Shown here one piece after another: positions 1 to 8,886 of a stretch of 64,000 nt of DNA. The notes under the pieces are model-generated. The model was given only the letters and a program-made list of their open reading frames with translations, was not told the origin of the DNA and made no database searches. The position numbers and the translations under genes were made by a program. Location: NCBI GenBank assembly GCA_028280805.1, contig JANQLB010000118.1:1-64000 (forward strand), given 5' to 3'. Every line of letters starts with the position of its first letter. The stretch's first letter is position 1. The stretch is from Tissierellales bacterium (GTDB lineage: Bacteria; Bacillota; Clostridia; Tissierellales; VENL01).

Positions 1-175
1 TTATAACCATTACTAGATGATAATTCAACAAGAACACTGAATGATTATTATTATTTAGTTTTATTTGTATGATTGACTTTCAGTATAATCTACTGAATAC
101 AGTTTGTCACAAATTTTCCCTATCAGCAATTGCTATCCATCTCCCACTTATAGAAGATGGGAGAATTTCGCACAT
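1..175. mobile_element. Possible IS200/IS605-type element end
   Basis: This stretch lies immediately after the premature end of the HepT gene. It contains a short hairpin with 7-bp arms, TCTCCCA (140-146) and TGGGAGA (158-164), close to the point where HepT homology stops. Hairpins of this kind sit near the ends of IS200/IS605 elements, which insert without target duplication. No transposase reading frame is visible within the 175 bases, so only an end or a scar can be proposed. The rest is AT-rich and holds nothing else recognisable. Confidence 0.3.
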
Positions 176-409
176 TTAAGTTAAAACATCCCTTAATCCA
201 GCCATTTCTTTCCAAGGTAGTTCAGAGTTAATTTCTCTAGTATCAGTTGATAACTTTTTTGTGGCTTCACCAATGATTTCTAGATTCCTAATTACTGCAT
301 CTTGGATTAATGTTGAATTCATGAACTGATTCTTCCCATCAATTGTGTAAGTATGTATATTTTCTATAGATTCTAAAATATGATTTAAATATAACTTATC
401 ATTTTTCAT
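176..409 (-). pseudogene. HepT-like toxin (DUF86/HEPN), truncated
   Basis: The product is the N-terminal 77 residues of a HepT family protein, the HEPN-fold toxin partner of MNT nucleotidyltransferases; full-length members are about 110 residues. Family signatures are visible: the start MKNDKLYLNHILESI, then RNLEIIGEATKKL, then PWKEMAGLRDVL. In intact HepT the Arg of GLR begins the catalytic RX4-6HXY motif. Here the frame stops one residue after DVL, so the His and Tyr are missing. The start ATG overlaps the stop of the upstream nucleotidyltransferase gene (ATGA), a normal toxin-antitoxin arrangement. Loss of the active site coincides with an IS-like hairpin downstream, so insertion probably removed the 3' end. 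Likely an inactive toxin. Confidence 0.75.
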
Positions 410-696
410 ATTTCAACAACCTCTCTCTGAATACTTTCTCTAATGCTGTGGTGTATCGAATCTTTTGTTACTATATCTACCCGTCTATTGAAAAATTTTT
501 CCAATTCGTTTTTTAAAGCTATCAAGTCAAATAATGTTCTTCCTTCTTCAAAAACCACTAAAAAATCAATGTCGCTATCTTTGTTTTCTTCTTTCCTAGC
601 AACAGAACCGAAAATCTTAATACTTTTAACTCCATGTCTAGATGTTATTTGCATAATCTGTTCTTTTCTATCTTGAATGAATTTGCTTATTGACAA
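406..696 (-). CDS. MNT-family nucleotidyltransferase (MntA-like antitoxin)
   Basis: A small (about 96 aa) minimal nucleotidyltransferase. The catalytic signature GSVARKEENKDSDID near residues 30-45 matches GSX10DXD, and a third acidic strand is seen in RRVDIV. Proteins of this family pair with HepT and neutralise it, in characterised systems by AMPylating the HepT Tyr. The start is taken as TTG at 696, because AGAAGGTGA lies 5 bases before it; the in-frame GTG at 705 is inside that ribosome-binding site. The gene is translationally coupled to the truncated hepT by a 4-base overlap. With a dead toxin the antitoxin may be a relic, though its frame and motifs look intact. Confidence 0.85.
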   Translation of the reverse strand: MSISKFIQDRKEQIMQITSRHGVKSIKIFGSVARKEENKDSDIDFLVVFEEGRTLFDLIALKNELEKFFNRRVDIVTKDSIHHSIRESIQREVVEI

Positions 697-805
697 ATAA
701 ATCACCTTCTTTTTTCTTTCATTATATTTATTATTAACAATTAATTAAACCAATAAAACTATATTAAACCTTTGATGAAATTTTATCATTTGTAGTCTGT
801 CGTCG

Positions 806-887
806 TCACCATAGAGCCGATGGCACCCATCTTGGCGAACCTTGAAATTCGCCCTACCCAAACGAACATAAACACATTGTTAGGTGA
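806..887. repeat. 82-bp structured palindromic element
   Basis: A GC-richer island inside AT-rich intergenic DNA. The outer arms TCACC (806-810) and GGTGA (883-887) pair. Inside are a GATGG/CCATC hairpin around 819-831 and a GGCGAA (834-839) / TTCGCC (848-853) hairpin. No reading frame fits. The CCATAG...GATGG...CCATC portion closely resembles the 3' end of the group II intron remnant at 2223-2245. The rest of the 697-925 gap shows nothing else. Confidence 0.5.
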
Positions 888-925
888 TATAACACAATTA
901 CATACTTTTTTCATACTACAACATT

Positions 926-2146
926 TTAATTCCCAAAAGGTGTAGTAGCTTTTGAATCTCTTATCATAACTAAGTATTGAAAATATTCATTGATATGTTC
1001 ATCTCTTTTAGCTCCAGTATAAAAATCTATCATTTTTTCTTTACGAAAAGGGGAATTTTTGCCATTTAGTTTATATATATTAATATCCCCTCCTACCTGA
1101 TCATTAACCTCTTTAAAAACAGGAAAATACACAAAACTTATTTTTTGATTAGGCTTACTTACTCCTATTTCCATTCGCTCACAGTTATCATAACTCAACA
1201 CTATACTAAGTATCTTATTCTTAAATTGAGAAGAATCTGAATTCAACATTGAAGCAAACCAATTCACTTCACTTTCCTCCATTTGAAATACGTGATTTAA
1301 CCCCCATTGTCCAAAATACTTTCCCTTTGGAAGTACGTTATTAAGAACTAGAAAATTATCATACATCATCTTATCTCTAGTGCTGTTCCATTCTACTTTA
1401 CAGCCTTTTTTTCTATATGCCTCGTACTTATTAATAACGTTTTTATTTACAAGTGTAAAGCCTATGAAATCTTCTTTAAGATACTCCATGTAGAGCTGTT
1501 CATTTTCTTCTATACTCTTTTCTAGCAATCTGAAAAACTCCGTGTTTATTACTGGTTTATAATTAAAGATATCTTGAACACCTTCAATCATTTTTTCAAT
1601 TTCTTTAGGGGGATCAGTATCTGGCAAGACTTCTATATTATAATAGTATGAAGTAACTGGATTATGTTCTATATCTACACCAACAACTTTTATCTTTTCA
1701 TCTTCATTAAATCCCTTGTTATATTCGTACATATTTTTCCAAAAATTATAACTCTCTTTTGTCCAAGCATATGTTCCAATACAACTATGATAGACTATAC
1801 TCAAATAATCATCGTCTCCAGTTTCTAAATATTTATTTATAAAAAAAGTATTACTATATGAGTTTTCTGCTAAGATATATCTTATATCTATTTTTTCCTT
1901 AAAATATTTCAAGAAAAGCATTTGTAATTCACTATTTACTTTTATACCATGAACCTCTCCTATAAGTATAATATCATTTCTATGTAAGTCGTCATTTAAA
2001 ATATCTAGTTGATGTTGATCTTGGCTTTCAATTTGTAGATTATTATAATTTTCTAATAAATATTTTTTCGTATCTTCAACAGTATTTGAGCAACCTGAAA
2101 TAATTAATATACTTATGATCCATATAAACCATCTTATAAATTTCAA
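926..2146 (-). CDS. Lipoprotein with EreA/ChaN-like GExHG fold
   Basis: A 406-residue predicted lipoprotein. The N-terminus has a hydrophobic segment ending in the lipobox LIISGC, so it should be anchored outside the cytoplasmic membrane. Residues about 60-66 read LIGEVHG, the GExHG signature of the erythromycin esterase/ChaN/TIKI metal-binding superfamily. Later it has GVDIEH and GQWGLNHVFQ, which occupy the places of the second and third conserved His/acid sites. The substrate cannot be predicted; the superfamily includes esterases, heme-binding proteins and peptidases. TTG start with GAGGTGA at good spacing. Standalone gene between two mobile-element scars, so possibly accessory. Confidence 0.6.
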   Translation of the reverse strand: MKFIRWFIWIISILIISGCSNTVEDTKKYLLENYNNLQIESQDQHQLDILNDDLHRNDIILIGEVHGIKVNSELQMLFLKYFKEKIDIRYILAENSYSNTFFINKYLETGDDDYLSIVYHSCIGTYAWTKESYNFWKNMYEYNKGFNEDEKIKVVGVDIEHNPVTSYYYNIEVLPDTDPPKEIEKMIEGVQDIFNYKPVINTEFFRLLEKSIEENEQLYMEYLKEDFIGFTLVNKNVINKYEAYRKKGCKVEWNSTRDKMMYDNFLVLNNVLPKGKYFGQWGLNHVFQMEESEVNWFASMLNSDSSQFKNKILSIVLSYDNCERMEIGVSKPNQKISFVYFPVFKEVNDQVGGDINIYKLNGKNSPFRKEKMIDFYTGAKRDEHINEYFQYLVMIRDSKATTPFGN

Positions 2147-2222
2147 AACTTCACCTCATTATATAAATGTATTTTATCCTAAAAAACTACTCTGAAATAA
2201 TTGTGACTATTTCACCGTAACC

Positions 2223-3000
2223 ATAGATTCGATGGTTATCCATCAATCCTAGCACAGGTCCAAGCGTGCGGATTTCCCACACTAGGCTCCTCAGTTGTAT
2301 ATATCTACTTTCGCACTCTGACTATATAAGTAGCTCCATTTGTTCATTTCTGCTTTCTATGAAAGGCTTCTGTATTGGATGCCTGTCCATAACCTTTTCT
2401 TAAAATCCCTCCAACTAAAGCTTCGCCTCTGACTCCTTCGGTTTATCCATTTATACAACAATCTTTTAACTATCAAATTCATCTTTTCTAGCATCTTATA
2501 GTTTCCTATGACTCCATAATAATTGTAACAACCTTTTAATTTGATATTCAGCATGTAGACAGCTTTCTTGTCCTCAGAGTAGTATGAGGAAATCCAACTT
2601 CTCACTGCCTTTAAAATACCTTCTTTTTGGTTGTATATTGCTTCTTAATCTCTTAAGTGGCTGTGAGATCTCCCAAGTTCCTGACATTACTCTTTATACA
2701 TACCACGTCCTCTGACCCCGACAAACCCTCCAGAATCTTGCCATTTTGATTCTTTCGTTTTGACTTCCGTATCCATTAAAAACGTCGTCATCTGCATTTT
2801 GTTCCTTTCGGAACTACGATTAACGGTGCTGAATATGCTTCAGGGATTGCGATCTCCCCTGTGGTCTATATAATTCTCTGTGTACAGCTTTACTATCACT
2901 GTCGCCAATAACAGCACAACACTTGATAATGGTGGTTGGCTAGACCTTACCATACAGGGACTCTCACCCTGCCAGTAATGCCAAGCTTTGCTTGGCGCAC
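2223..3000 (-). mobile_element. Decayed group II intron remnant
   Basis: Read on the minus strand, the element begins GTGCG at 3000, the consensus 5' end of a group II intron. Domain I-like sequence follows, including GGGTGAGAGTCCC and AAGGTCTAGCCAACCACC. It ends near 2223 with a domain V-like stretch (GAGGAGCCTAGTGTGGGAAATC) and a domain VI hairpin with a mismatched A (AGGATTGATGG / CCATCGAATCT) closing on CTAT. Only the C-terminal part of the intron-encoded protein remains (2357-2605), so most of the reverse transcriptase has been deleted. Domain V pairing is imperfect, implying a dead intron. The flanking bases TA and GG would rejoin as GTTAGGT. Confidence 0.75.
2357..2605 (-). pseudogene. 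Group II intron maturase/RT, C-terminal fragment
   Basis: Eighty-two codons matching the extreme C-terminus of LtrA-like group II intron proteins: the segment LKGCYNYYGVIGNYKM followed by LYKWINRRSQRRSF corresponds to the conserved ...YYGV.GN... and ...W.NRRSQ..SF maturase tail. The polymerase palm (YADD region) is absent. The remaining sequence joins almost directly to intron domain I DNA, so this is an internal deletion derivative rather than a gene. The apparent GTG start is not meaningful. Confidence 0.8.
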
Positions 3001-3195
3001 TAACGTCTAGCGTCTGCGATGTCGTTGAACTTACAATCTCTGCTCATGGCTGTGAGTTTACGAACGCCTAATGCAGAGGTGCCTCGGTGTGCGAGGACTT
3101 GACCCAAGAGGAATGCTTTGCTCAAGCCTTGTGCAGATGCCTTGTTATCTGATTTACATACCCAGCCGAAGCCATGGGCGACGTAGGCGACATCT
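3001..3195 (-). pseudogene. GC-rich open-frame fragment at the intron's 5' exon
   Basis: The 195 bases upstream of the intron are visibly GC-richer than the surroundings and stay open in one minus-strand frame for over 60 codons. The frame includes HGFGWVCKSDNKASAQGLSK and MSRDCKFNDIADARR, then TA and the intron boundary, where G completes a TAG stop. There is no in-frame start: a TAA lies just upstream in AT-rich DNA at about 3200. I do not recognise the protein. It may be the tail of a transferred gene, or a non-coding repeat with fortuitous coding potential, since parts of the plus strand are also open. Confidence 0.35.
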
Positions 3196-3276
3196 TTTAG
3201 TTAATAATTTTATTATCTTCTGTTTATTTTTATACTACATTGTTTTTTAGCATATATATTAATTAATATACTTTAA

Positions 3277-3597
3277 CTATTTGTTTTCTAAATAATTAAT
3301 TTTCTTACCTATTTTTTTAGCATATTCTATTTCACTTTTTGTACTACTACCAATATAACCATCTTTATTAATAACAAATATTTCATCACTCATATCAATT
3401 CTTCTTTTATGCATATCATCCAACATAATTTTTACATCTTCAGTTATGATTGTATTATATTCGCTATCCACAGATTCAAAAAATCCTACAGTTAGCACAA
3501 TATTTCCTTTAAGTGTAAGTTCTTTTTGGGCTTTTATAAATTTATCTTTAAACTTTGTACTACCACATAATGTTATTACTTTATATTTTCTTACCAT
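3277..3597 (-). CDS. Nucleoside 2-deoxyribosyltransferase-like protein
   Basis: A 106-residue Rossmann-like protein of the nucleoside deoxyribosyltransferase-like superfamily. It opens KVITLCGSTKFKD, the CGSxxF signature, has DMHKRRIDMSDEIFVIN in the middle (the D-MHKR-ID-SD motif) and ends GYIGSSTKSEIEYAKKIGK, where the conserved Glu of the family sits. It is shorter than characterised deoxyribosyltransferases, as is usual for this small-protein branch, whose substrates are mostly unknown. ATG start with AGAAGGAG six bases upstream. Single gene between the intron relic and a long empty stretch. Confidence 0.75.
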   Translation of the reverse strand: MVRKYKVITLCGSTKFKDKFIKAQKELTLKGNIVLTVGFFESVDSEYNTIITEDVKIMLDDMHKRRIDMSDEIFVINKDGYIGSSTKSEIEYAKKIGKKINYLENK

Positions 3598-4185
3598 TTT
3601 AACTCCTTCTATTATTCATATATACCTTTTTGTATTTTACAACTCTTATTGTAATTTATAAATTATTTATCATACATACAATCTAATATTATATAAATAT
3701 TTATTACCTATTTAGATAAAGAAGTATCTTTACCTTTACTCAAACTTTTAAATTTCTATTAAATAATATTTTCTCTAAATCTATTTGATTTCTCCGTCCA
3801 TGGACGGGCGGATGAATTTTGGGTATGTATTTCATATAACTAAAGAATTCACAACTATACTTTGTCTCTAATACTTCCATATAAGTATGTTATACGACTA
3901 ATTGTGTCGGTAATACTTTTCTATATCTGTATACTTTTTTAGTTTTTTGTTTAAACATTAACTATTTATTTTTAATATTCTATCTAAAAAACTTTTTATT
4001 TTTCTCTATAATTTAGAATCATATTTAAATGAAACTGCTATTTCAATCTTATTAATTTTTTCTATCTTTATTTATTGCATTAGATTATCATTTAAAAGTT
4101 TAAATTATTTAATTTATTTATGATAAATTAAAATTACCCTGCAACCCATAACTGCTTAAAACAGTTCCTTATAACTTGTATGTTT
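3598..4185. other. Gene-free AT-rich interval with one palindrome
   Basis: No credible coding frame, tRNA or repeat was found in this 588-base stretch. Its only notable sequence is the perfect 14-base palindrome CCGTCCATGGACGG at 3794-3807, within a short GC-rich patch that ends in a run of AT. It could be a transcription terminator stem or a mobile-element scar. Confidence 0.5.
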
Positions 4186-4839
4186 TTATAATTCAAGTTC
4201 TAATATTCCCTCATATTCTGACATTGATATGATTTTATTTTCATCTATATATGTACTAAAACCTATGTTTTTGTCTGAAATTATACTGCTAGCTAATATA
4301 GGTATTTTCTTTTCTCTAATAATTGTCTTTAACTCAGAAATCCGTTTTTTATAGTTATCTTGTGTAAAATGGTAAATCCATAAAATGAAATCTAAACCTT
4401 TAGTATCAATTCTATTCCAATGTTTAAGATCAGAACAAATTAGTATTTTAAACTTTTTGTTTAATAAATCAATAACTTCATGTTTCTCTCCAGAAATAAT
4501 GCCTTTACTTTTTTCAGTATCATCAGGATGCACTTTCATTTGCTTTATTCCAGTAGGTAATAATTCACAGCAATTATATATTATTTTATTTTTTTGAATT
4601 AATGAGTTTAATAATAATACTTTTTCTTCCGGTATTCTGATTTCTTTCTTAGCTTTATTACTTTCTTCAATCCATTGACATAAATCAGCCTCACTATCTA
4701 ATACTAATGAACCTGTAAGAGCATATTCTGGTAACACCAATAAATCTCCAACACTTTTTTTAATTAATCTCTGAATTTTATTTAAATTGTGTTCTATATT
4801 TCCTCTTATAATTTTGGGTTGTATTAAGGATATTTTCAT
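4186..4839 (-). CDS. Carbon-nitrogen hydrolase (nitrilase superfamily)
   Basis: A 217-residue member of the nitrilase/amidase superfamily, which hydrolyses non-peptide C-N bonds. The catalytic triad can be placed: Glu in LLVLPEYALTGSL near residue 40, Lys in MKVHPDDTEKSKG near 110, and Cys in KFKILICSDLKHW near 140. It is shorter than the usual 260-300 residues, missing parts of the C-terminal region, so activity is not assured. Start chosen at 4839 (MKISLIQPK) because AAAGGAG lies four bases before it; the ATG at 4854 precedes that ribosome-binding site. Substrate unknown. Confidence 0.75.
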   Translation of the reverse strand: MKISLIQPKIIRGNIEHNLNKIQRLIKKSVGDLLVLPEYALTGSLVLDSEADLCQWIEESNKAKKEIRIPEEKVLLLNSLIQKNKIIYNCCELLPTGIKQMKVHPDDTEKSKGIISGEKHEVIDLLNKKFKILICSDLKHWNRIDTKGLDFILWIYHFTQDNYKKRISELKTIIREKKIPILASSIISDKNIGFSTYIDENKIISMSEYEGILELEL

Positions 4840-4896
4840 AAAAACTCCTTTCATTCTGTTACAATTTATAAACTTAAATGAAAATTGATAAAAGCA

Positions 4897-5076
4897 TCAC
4901 TTTTTACTCGATTTTTTAGCAAAATACACTATAATACTAATTATTAATATTATAAAACATGCAATGATACTTCTAAAAATCCAATCTTTCACACCAATGA
5001 AATCTAAAATTACTGATAATGCAAAATATGCTGTAAATCCTTTTATAAACCCTATAATTCCATTATTCTTAAACAA
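4897..5076 (-). CDS. Small membrane protein, unknown
   Basis: A 59-residue protein with two hydrophobic segments (around residues 7-24 and 32-50) separated by a short charged loop (DFIGVKDW), ending in KKSSKK. That suggests a two-pass membrane hairpin. A TTG start at 5076 is preferred because AGGAG sits nine bases before it; the earlier in-frame TTG codons abut the ribosome-binding site. No family recognised. Confidence 0.5.
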   Translation of the reverse strand: MFKNNGIIGFIKGFTAYFALSVILDFIGVKDWIFRSIIACFIILIISIIVYFAKKSSKK

Positions 5077-5225
5077 TAGCAACAACTCCTAAGATTTATT
5101 TTACATTTGTTATATTTCGCTATATTCATAATATTTCCTTTAAAAACATACGAGATTTTATTGTTTACACTTTTAATACTATCAATATATAGACAAAAAG
5201 TTAAGTTACTTAATCCTTTTATTTT

Positions 5226-5261
5226 AAAAGGTGAAAAAGCAGTTTTGCTTCTTCACCTTTC
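5226..5261 (-). terminator. Intrinsic terminator after addA
   Basis: Inverted repeat AAAGGTGAAGAAGC / GCTTTTTCACCTTT with a short loop, followed on the minus strand by TTTTAAAAT. It lies about 30 bases beyond the addA stop and closes the addBA transcript. Confidence 0.75.
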
Positions 5262-5289
5262 TTAACACAAACACATATTTAAATATAAG

Positions 5290-8200
5290 TTATATCCTCA
5301 CTTCTTCATCAATGTTAAATAAATAAATGTAACTTTCGGATACTTTCTTACCTGTAATCTTCTCCAAAGCTTCTTTATAAATACTCATTTGTACTTTATA
5401 TCTGTTTATTGTATTTTCAATTTTACCATCAAAGATATAGTCTGTTTTATAGTCAACTAAAATCAAATTGTCATTCTCATGAAAATAACAATCTATAATA
5501 CCTTGGATTAAAAGTTCGTCATCACATTCATCTAAGTCTTCGATTACTAAGCAAGCTTTTTTCCTTAAAACAAATGGAGATTCTCTGTAAACCCTACTAC
5601 TATTTAATATTCTCTTTCCAATATTACTTTCATAAAATTTCTTTATCTTTTGAATATCAACAACTTCTGCTTCTTCCTCAGTTAAAAGCTCTTTAATAAT
5701 CATTTCCTGAACCTGCTTTTTAATATTATCTTCACTTTCTATCTTATCTAAATCTAAATGCTGCATAACAAAGTGAATTATTGTCCCTCTTTCAGCACTA
5801 CTAAAACTCTTATCTTTTTCTATAAACTGTTGCATTTCACTTATTTTAGGTATGCTGTAATTTATAAAGTCAATATTCTTAGCTGAAGCCTTCTTAATAT
5901 CTGTTACAGAAAGCTTTGAAGGAATTTTTACGGCATTATTATGTCTATACTTCCAGTTAAATCTCTTTTCAATAGTTTCTCTATACTGTGAACACTCGTC
6001 AATACTAAAGTTTTTAAGATATTCTTTGTATTGATTCTTCAATGTTCTTTGTTCGTTTTTATCTAGCAGTATTTCTTCTCTATTGATTATTCTAATATTC
6101 CATCTTGATTCTTCTAAGTTATCCAGACTATATTTATCTATTTTAAGCTGTCCTAAATCTCTTATAACTTCACCATCAGGATGCTTTGAAACTGCACATA
6201 ATATCCAATCTATAAAGCACTTGAAATTAAGCAGGTTATATACTGTACTCTCTTTACACCATTTTTTACTTTCTTTAGAAACATCATTAACAGACCCAAC
6301 CAAAATAAGCTTATCAACAGCCCTTGTTACTGCAACATAAAGAATCCGCATTTCTTCTGAAAGACTCTCAATTTTCATCTTTCTTTTTATAGCCATCTGA
6401 GCAAAAGTTTCATTATATATTCTTTTCTCCACATCTACAAATTTAGGACCTAAACCTAAATCCTTATGAAGTAATATATCTTCATATGTATCTCTAAGAT
6501 TAAACTGTTTACCTAGACCAGGGCATATAACCACTGAGAATTCTAATCCTTTACTCTTATGAATACTCATAATTCTAACTACATTTTCATTTTCTCCAAG
6601 TGTTTTTGCCGTACTCATATCACTTCCACTCTTTGACAGCTTATCAATAAATCTTATAAAGTTAAATAACCCGTTGACGGTACTTTTCTCAAATTTTTCT
6701 GCTCTATCTACTAATATTCTTAAATTAGCTTGTCTTTGAAGTCCACCCGGCATAGCACCAATATAATGATAATATCCTGTATCTATAAGAATCTTCCAAA
6801 GGAATTCATCAAGTTTCATATAATTGACTTGTGTAGACCATAAATTTATTTTTTTTAGGAATTTCTCTAATCTATCTTTAAGTCCGTCATTTTTGTCCTC
6901 TAAGTATTTCTCTATAGCTTCGTAAAAACTTCCTTCCTTATGATTAACTCTGATACAGATTAAATCGTTAGTAGTAAATTTACCAATTTGAGACCTCATA
7001 GCAGATAAAAGGGGAATATCTTGTCTTTTATTATCTATAATCATTAATAAATCTAAAAATACTTTTACTTCTATTACATCAAAATATCCGGCACTGTCAT
7101 CACAATATACAGGAATACCTTCGTCTATAAAAACCTCCATAAATATAGGCGACCAATGCTTTGTTGCTCTTAGTAAAATAACTATATCCTTATAACTTAT
7201 CTCTCTATAGTCACCAAGCTTTGGGTCATAAGTTTTTTTCCCTAAAAGCTGTTTTATTCTACCGGCTACTGCTTTTGCCTCTACCTCTATATTAGACATT
7301 TCCTTTATATCGTCATCAATATCATCCAAATCATCACATTTTTTTTCAATAATATCAATATCTATACCAGCATCATCAATATCGCTAAAATCAATTCCTT
7401 TATTAAGAAAAGCTTCTTCGATATAATCTATTTCCCCTAATTCTTTAGTCATAATACTCTTAAAAACATAATTCACTCCTTGAAGAATCTCATTTCTACT
7501 TCTGAAGTTTTTAGATAATATTATCTTTGTATCTTTATTTCCATCTTCAGAAGAAAATTTCTCATATTTTTCAATAAATAAACTAGGGTCTGCCATTCTA
7601 AACCTATAAATACTCTGCTTTACATCACCAACTAAAAACAAGTTTTTATCTCTTTTTATTCTGCTAATAATTGTTTCCTGAACTATGTTGCTGTCTTGAT
7701 ATTCATCTACAAATATGTATTCAAAATGTTTACTAAATCTACTTTGAACATCTTTATTTTCTAATACCTTAAGAGCATAATGCTCTAAATCATTAAAATC
7801 TAAAATACCTTTTTCAAGTTTCTTTTCACTGTAAAGATGTGCAAAATCTTTTACTAATCCATATAAGTATCTCATCATTGGATACATATAGTTTAGCTGC
7901 TTAAGGTGTTCATCTACCCCTTTAGCTGATATACCACTCTTGATTGGAGAGATTATTTTTTCTTTATACTGATCTCTTAAATTCTTCACTTCTTCCAACA
8001 AAATTTCATCAATTTCTTGTTTCCGTTGTCCTTTAATAGATTTAAACCTGCTGTGAGATAAATTAGTTATATTTGTATAGAAATTATCAAGACTGATTTT
8101 TATACTTTTAAGTAAACCTTCTATATTTTCTAAATCTAATAACAAAGCATCTTTATACTCAATAGGTCCGTTAATACTATCACATATATTAACAGCTTCA

Positions 8201-8886
8201 TTGATAAGATTTCTTCCTGCATTTAATTCAATTACTATGCTTTTTTTTATAGTTTCGGTCCACACGCTGTTCTCTAACTCACTCTTGGTTATATTAAACA
8301 TTTCAGTCAATTCATCAAGCCATTTATCCGGATATGGCTTGCTTTGTATAAAGCTATATATTCTATATATAAGTTCTTGAAGCTTTACATCTTCTCTGTT
8401 TGAACCAAATGCTTCTACCAAATTAATAAAGCTTTCATCAGCTCTTTTATAGGATAACTCCATTAATTCTTCTAATGACTCCTGAATCATAATATTTCTT
8501 TCTGTGGTATCAGCTATTCTAAATGAAGGGTCAATATCTATTAAGTGAAAATTTCTTCTAACAACTTCAATACAAAAGGAATGTATAGTTGTAATATATG
8601 CCTTGTTTAATAATGTAATCTGTCTTCTTAAAAAAAACTCATTATCAGGCTTAGTTTTTATCTTTTCTATTAAAGCTTTTAATATCCTCTCTCTCATTTC
8701 TCCGGCTGCTGCATTTGTAAACGTAACAATGAGCAGTTTATCTATATCAATCATTTCCTCGGTAATTATTCTGATTATCCTTTCTACCAAAACTGCTGTT
8801 TTTCCAGATCCGGCAGCAGCTGATACCAGAAGATTTGAGTCTGATAATCCAATAGCTTTACTTTGCTCATGTGTCCAATTAGGCAT
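5290..8886 (-). CDS. addA: ATP-dependent helicase/nuclease subunit A (AddA)
   Basis: A 1198-residue SF1 helicase plus nuclease, the motor and 3'-strand nuclease subunit of AddAB, which processes double-strand breaks for RecA. The Walker A motif is AAAGSGKT (residues 23-30), motif II is FVDEYQDSN near 390, QSIYRFR follows, and motif VI is EEMRILYVAVTRA. The C-terminal RecB-type nuclease site is LVDYKTD around residue 1140, preceded by GTIIHFVMQHLD. Length is typical. The ATG follows directly after the addB stop, with its ribosome-binding site AGGAGTG inside the addB tail, so the two are coupled. Confidence 0.97.
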   Translation of the reverse strand: MPNWTHEQSKAIGLSDSNLLVSAAAGSGKTAVLVERIIRIITEEMIDIDKLLIVTFTNAAAGEMRERILKALIEKIKTKPDNEFFLRRQITLLNKAYITTIHSFCIEVVRRNFHLIDIDPSFRIADTTERNIMIQESLEELMELSYKRADESFINLVEAFGSNREDVKLQELIYRIYSFIQSKPYPDKWLDELTEMFNITKSELENSVWTETIKKSIVIELNAGRNLINEAVNICDSINGPIEYKDALLLDLENIEGLLKSIKISLDNFYTNITNLSHSRFKSIKGQRKQEIDEILLEEVKNLRDQYKEKIISPIKSGISAKGVDEHLKQLNYMYPMMRYLYGLVKDFAHLYSEKKLEKGILDFNDLEHYALKVLENKDVQSRFSKHFEYIFVDEYQDSNIVQETIISRIKRDKNLFLVGDVKQSIYRFRMADPSLFIEKYEKFSSEDGNKDTKIILSKNFRSRNEILQGVNYVFKSIMTKELGEIDYIEEAFLNKGIDFSDIDDAGIDIDIIEKKCDDLDDIDDDIKEMSNIEVEAKAVAGRIKQLLGKKTYDPKLGDYREISYKDIVILLRATKHWSPIFMEVFIDEGIPVYCDDSAGYFDVIEVKVFLDLLMIIDNKRQDIPLLSAMRSQIGKFTTNDLICIRVNHKEGSFYEAIEKYLEDKNDGLKDRLEKFLKKINLWSTQVNYMKLDEFLWKILIDTGYYHYIGAMPGGLQRQANLRILVDRAEKFEKSTVNGLFNFIRFIDKLSKSGSDMSTAKTLGENENVVRIMSIHKSKGLEFSVVICPGLGKQFNLRDTYEDILLHKDLGLGPKFVDVEKRIYNETFAQMAIKRKMKIESLSEEMRILYVAVTRAVDKLILVGSVNDVSKESKKWCKESTVYNLLNFKCFIDWILCAVSKHPDGEVIRDLGQLKIDKYSLDNLEESRWNIRIINREEILLDKNEQRTLKNQYKEYLKNFSIDECSQYRETIEKRFNWKYRHNNAVKIPSKLSVTDIKKASAKNIDFINYSIPKISEMQQFIEKDKSFSSAERGTIIHFVMQHLDLDKIESEDNIKKQVQEMIIKELLTEEEAEVVDIQKIKKFYESNIGKRILNSSRVYRESPFVLRKKACLVIEDLDECDDELLIQGIIDCYFHENDNLILVDYKTDYIFDGKIENTINRYKVQMSIYKEALEKITGKKVSESYIYLFNIDEEVRI

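Noticed and set aside
3794-3807. Perfect palindrome CCGTCCATGGACGG as an operator.
   Set aside because: Single copy, far from any promoter or start codon. Reported only as part of the empty interval.
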